A DNA stretch of 64,000 nt, from NCBI RefSeq assembly GCF_002776695.1, contig NZ_LFJC01000003.1, positions 6,679,984 to 6,743,983 on the forward strand. The letters run 5' to 3'. Source of the stretch: Bradyrhizobium nitroreducens (GTDB lineage Bacteria; Pseudomonadota; Alphaproteobacteria; Rhizobiales; Xanthobacteraceae). Below the pieces are notes generated by a model. That model did not search any database. It was not told the DNA's origin and saw only the letters and a list, made by a program, of their open reading frames with translations. Each line of letters starts with the position of its first letter. Within the stretch, counting starts at the first letter, position 1. Both the position numbers and the translations under genes were made by a program. Below are positions 61,956 through 64,000 of the stretch, piece after piece.

Positions 61956-63275
61956 ATGACCAAGCGCATTCGCCGGCCCTCCGAGACTGGCCTCAGCCGC
62001 CGTCAATTGTTGAAAGCCGCCGGCTCTACCGCGGCCCTTCTCGCCGCCGCCAAGCTGAATTTCCCCGCCGGCGCCTTCGCGCAGGATGCAGGTCCCGAGG
62101 TCAAGGGCGCCAAGCTCGGTTTCATCGCGCTCTCCGATGCCGGCCCATTGTTCGTCGCCAAGGACAAGGGCCTGTTCGCCAAATACGGCATGCCTGACAC
62201 TGACGTGCAGAAGCAGGCGTCGTGGGGCACCACGCGTGACAACCTCGTGCTCGGCTCGGAAGGCAACGGCATCGACGGCGCGCACATCCTCACCCCGATG
62301 CCGTACCTGATCTCGGCCGGCAAGGTGACGCAGAACAACCAGCCGACGCCGATGTACATTCTGGCGCGGCTCAATCTCGACAGCCAGTGCATCTCCGTCG
62401 CCAATGAATATGCCGACCTCAAGCTCGGCGTCGATGCTTCGCCGTTCAAGGCAGCCCTGGAGAAGAAGAAGGCCTCGGGCAAGGCGGTGAAGGCCGCGAT
62501 GACTTTCCCGGGCGGCACCCACGACCTCTGGATTCGTTATTGGCTCGCCGCCGGCGGCATCGATCCCGACAAGGACATCGAGACCATCGTGGTGCCGCCG
62601 CCGCAGATGGTGGCCAACATGAAGGTCGGCACCATGGACTGCTTCTGCGTCGGCGAGCCATGGAACCTGCAGCTGATCCATCAGAAGATCGGCTATACCG
62701 CGGTCACCACCGGAGAACTCTGGAACAAGCATCCCGAAAAATCCTTCGGCATGCGCGCCGCCTTCGTCGACAAATATCCGAAGGCTGCCAAGGCGCTCCT
62801 GATGGCCGTGATGGAAGCCCAGCAGTGGGCGGACAAGGCCGAGAACAAGGCCGAGCTCGCCGCCATCATGGGCAAGCGACAGTGGATGAACTGCCCGGTC
62901 GAGGACGTGCTCGACCGCACCTCGGGCAAGTTCGATTACGGCATCCCCGGCAAGGTGGTCGAGAACTCGCCGCACGTCATGAAGTACTGGCGCGATCACG
63001 CCTCCTATCCGTTCCAGAGTCACGACCTCTGGTTCCTTACCGAGGACATCCGCTGGGGCAAGTATGAGGCGAACTTCGACACCAAGGCGCTGATCGCCAA
63101 GGTCAACCGCGAAGACATGTGGCGGGATGCGGCCAAGACGCTCGGCGTTGCGGCTGCCGAGATTCCGACCTCGACCTCGCGCGGCAAGGAGACCTTCTTC
63201 GACGGAAAGGTGTTCGATCCCGAAAATCCGGCGGCCTATCTGAAGTCGCTCGCGATCAAGCGCGTCGAAGTCTGA
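61956..63275 (+). CDS. nrtA: Nitrate ABC transporter substrate-binding protein NrtA/CmpA family
   Basis: The 439-residue protein begins with a twin-arginine signal (SRRQLLKAAG) and has the NrtA/CmpA binding fold with KLGFIALSDAGPLFVAKDKG and TMDCFCVGEPWN. It captures nitrate in the periplasm for the NrtB permease encoded downstream. The ATG at 61956 was chosen as it places the Tat signal at the N terminus. A hairpin follows the stop. Confidence 0.93.
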   Translation: MTKRIRRPSETGLSRRQLLKAAGSTAALLAAAKLNFPAGAFAQDAGPEVKGAKLGFIALSDAGPLFVAKDKGLFAKYGMPDTDVQKQASWGTTRDNLVLGSEGNGIDGAHILTPMPYLISAGKVTQNNQPTPMYILARLNLDSQCISVANEYADLKLGVDASPFKAALEKKKASGKAVKAAMTFPGGTHDLWIRYWLAAGGIDPDKDIETIVVPPPQMVANMKVGTMDCFCVGEPWNLQLIHQKIGYTAVTTGELWNKHPEKSFGMRAAFVDKYPKAAKALLMAVMEAQQWADKAENKAELAAIMGKRQWMNCPVEDVLDRTSGKFDYGIPGKVVENSPHVMKYWRDHASYPFQSHDLWFLTEDIRWGKYEANFDTKALIAKVNREDMWRDAAKTLGVAAAEIPTSTSRGKETFFDGKVFDPENPAAYLKSLAIKRVEV

Positions 63276-63284
63276 TGCAGCCCT

Positions 63285-63307
63285 GCGGCCGCCCGCGAGG
63301 CGGCCGC
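63285..63307 (+). terminator. Hairpin between nrtA and nrtB
   Basis: GCGGCCGCC pairs with GGCGGCCGC around a 5-base loop, 9 bases after the nrtA stop. With no T-run it may stabilise the upstream message, raising NrtA over NrtB, as is usual for binding-protein genes. Confidence 0.6.
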
Positions 63308-63337
63308 TTCGTCTTGGGAAGCCGGAGAGATATTGCG

Positions 63338-64000
63338 ATGAACATGCCTGCCACGAAGATTGAGGTTGAGACCGCGACGCCTGCGGCCAGCGCCGCGCCG
63401 GTCGTCGCGATGACGCCGAAGCGCCCGCCGCGCAGCGAGGCTTACGCGCGCATGGCAAGGGAGACTGCGGTGCGCGTGATCCCGCCGCTGGTCGTGATCG
63501 CGCTGCTGACACTCGTCTGGGAGCTGGTCTGCCGCCGCGCCGGCTCGGCGCTGCCGCCGCCGTCAAAAGTGTTCAAGGACACCAAGGAGCTGATCCTCGA
63601 TCCGTTCTTCGATCATGGCGGCATCGACAAGGGGCTGTTCTGGCATCTCTCCGCCAGTCTTCAGCGCGTGGCGCTGGGCTATTCGCTCTCGGCGATCGCC
63701 GGCATCGCGCTCGGCGTGCTGGTCGGGCAGTCGGTCTGGGCGATGCGCGGACTCGATCCGCTGTTCCAGGTGCTGCGCACCATTCCGCCGCTGGCCTGGC
63801 TACCGCTGTCGCTCGCCGCGTTCCGCGACGGCCAGCCCTCGGCGATCTTCGTCATCTTCATCACCTCGATCTGGCCGATCATCATCAACACCGCGGTCGG
63901 CATCCGCAACATCCCACAGGACTATCGCAACGTCGCCGCGGTGGTGCAGCTCAATCCGCTCGAATTCTTCTCCAAGATCATGATCCCGGCGGCCGCGCCC
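63338..64000 (+). CDS. nrtB: Nitrate ABC transporter permease NrtB (partial)
   Basis: The gene runs off the right edge; 221 residues are visible. After a Pro/Ala-rich cytosolic start (MNMPATKIEVETATPAASAA) come membrane helices (VIPPLVVIALLTLVWELVC) and the loop PLAWLPLSLAAFRDGQPSAI typical of NrtB-family permeases. The ATG at 63338 is preceded by GGAGAG. It forms the membrane channel used with NrtA. Confidence 0.92.
   Translation, partial: MNMPATKIEVETATPAASAAPVVAMTPKRPPRSEAYARMARETAVRVIPPLVVIALLTLVWELVCRRAGSALPPPSKVFKDTKELILDPFFDHGGIDKGLFWHLSASLQRVALGYSLSAIAGIALGVLVGQSVWAMRGLDPLFQVLRTIPPLAWLPLSLAAFRDGQPSAIFVIFITSIWPIIINTAVGIRNIPQDYRNVAAVVQLNPLEFFSKIMIPAAAP

Overview
The window is high-GC chromosomal DNA from an alphaproteobacterium of the order Hyphomicrobiales (Rhizobiales), most likely Bradyrhizobium or a close relative. 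The evidence is the trpD-trpC-moaC and ppiD-tpiA-secG-pyrG housekeeping blocks, a Sinorhizobium-type phospholipid N-methyltransferase, a PraR/PhrR-like XRE regulator, an HWE-type histidine kinase, several small Bradyrhizobium-like proteins, and at least four families of palindromic intergenic repeats. This assignment rests on recalled protein families and gene order; no database search was possible. I saw no rRNA, tRNA, CRISPR array, integrase or intact insertion sequence.

Layout. 1-2.8 kb: end of a membrane protein, a seven-haem c-type cytochrome, a His/Cys-rich exported protein and an ECF sigma factor with a cysteine-rich tail, possibly a metal or redox unit. 2.8-6 kb: a large GGDEF-EAL protein and an orphan Flp pilin. 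6-13.7 kb: moaC, trpC, trpD, a PpiD-like foldase, then tpiA, secG and pyrG. 13.7-17.1 kb: a BrnT/BrnA toxin-antitoxin pair, a phospholipid methyltransferase and an OmpR-type two-component system. 17.3-23.4 kb: NIPSNAP protein, kdsA, two MFS transporters, a cupin, small exported proteins and an AhpC/TSA peroxiredoxin. 23.6-29.3 kb: LysR regulator, 3-hydroxybutyrate dehydrogenase, patatin phospholipase, MpaB-family oxygenase and glycogen synthase. 29.5-36.1 kb: a CoA-transferase followed by a complete five-gene peptide-type ABC importer. 36.2-41.2 kb: alcohol dehydrogenase, an isopropylmalate/isocitrate dehydrogenase paralogue, enoyl-CoA hydratase and an L,D-transpeptidase. 41.4-43.1 kb: a LysR-XRE operon ending in a multi-hairpin RNA with an intrinsic terminator. 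44-49.8 kb: CcdA, two tandem metallo-beta-lactamase-fold paralogues, an NDH-2-like flavoprotein and an AraC regulator. 50.2-57.7 kb: HWE kinase, a DctPQM TRAP importer, a serine beta-lactamase-fold protein and an intradiol dioxygenase. 58.6-64 kb: a nitrate/nitrite region with a PP2C phosphatase-Ser/Thr kinase fusion, a FocA/NirC transporter, and divergently nrtA and the start of nrtB.

The most coherent regulatory picture is in the last region. One intergenic space carries two sigma-54 type promoters pointing in opposite directions, a pair of NtrC-like sites between them, and roughly 225-nt leaders with hairpins in front of both the FocA/NirC gene and nrtA. Other points worth a second look are the structured RNA after the XRE gene, two near-identical 107-bp repeats of which one supplies the stop codon of a transporter gene, a lysine-rich repeat extension on MoaC, and a decayed Crp/Fnr-type DNA-binding fragment.
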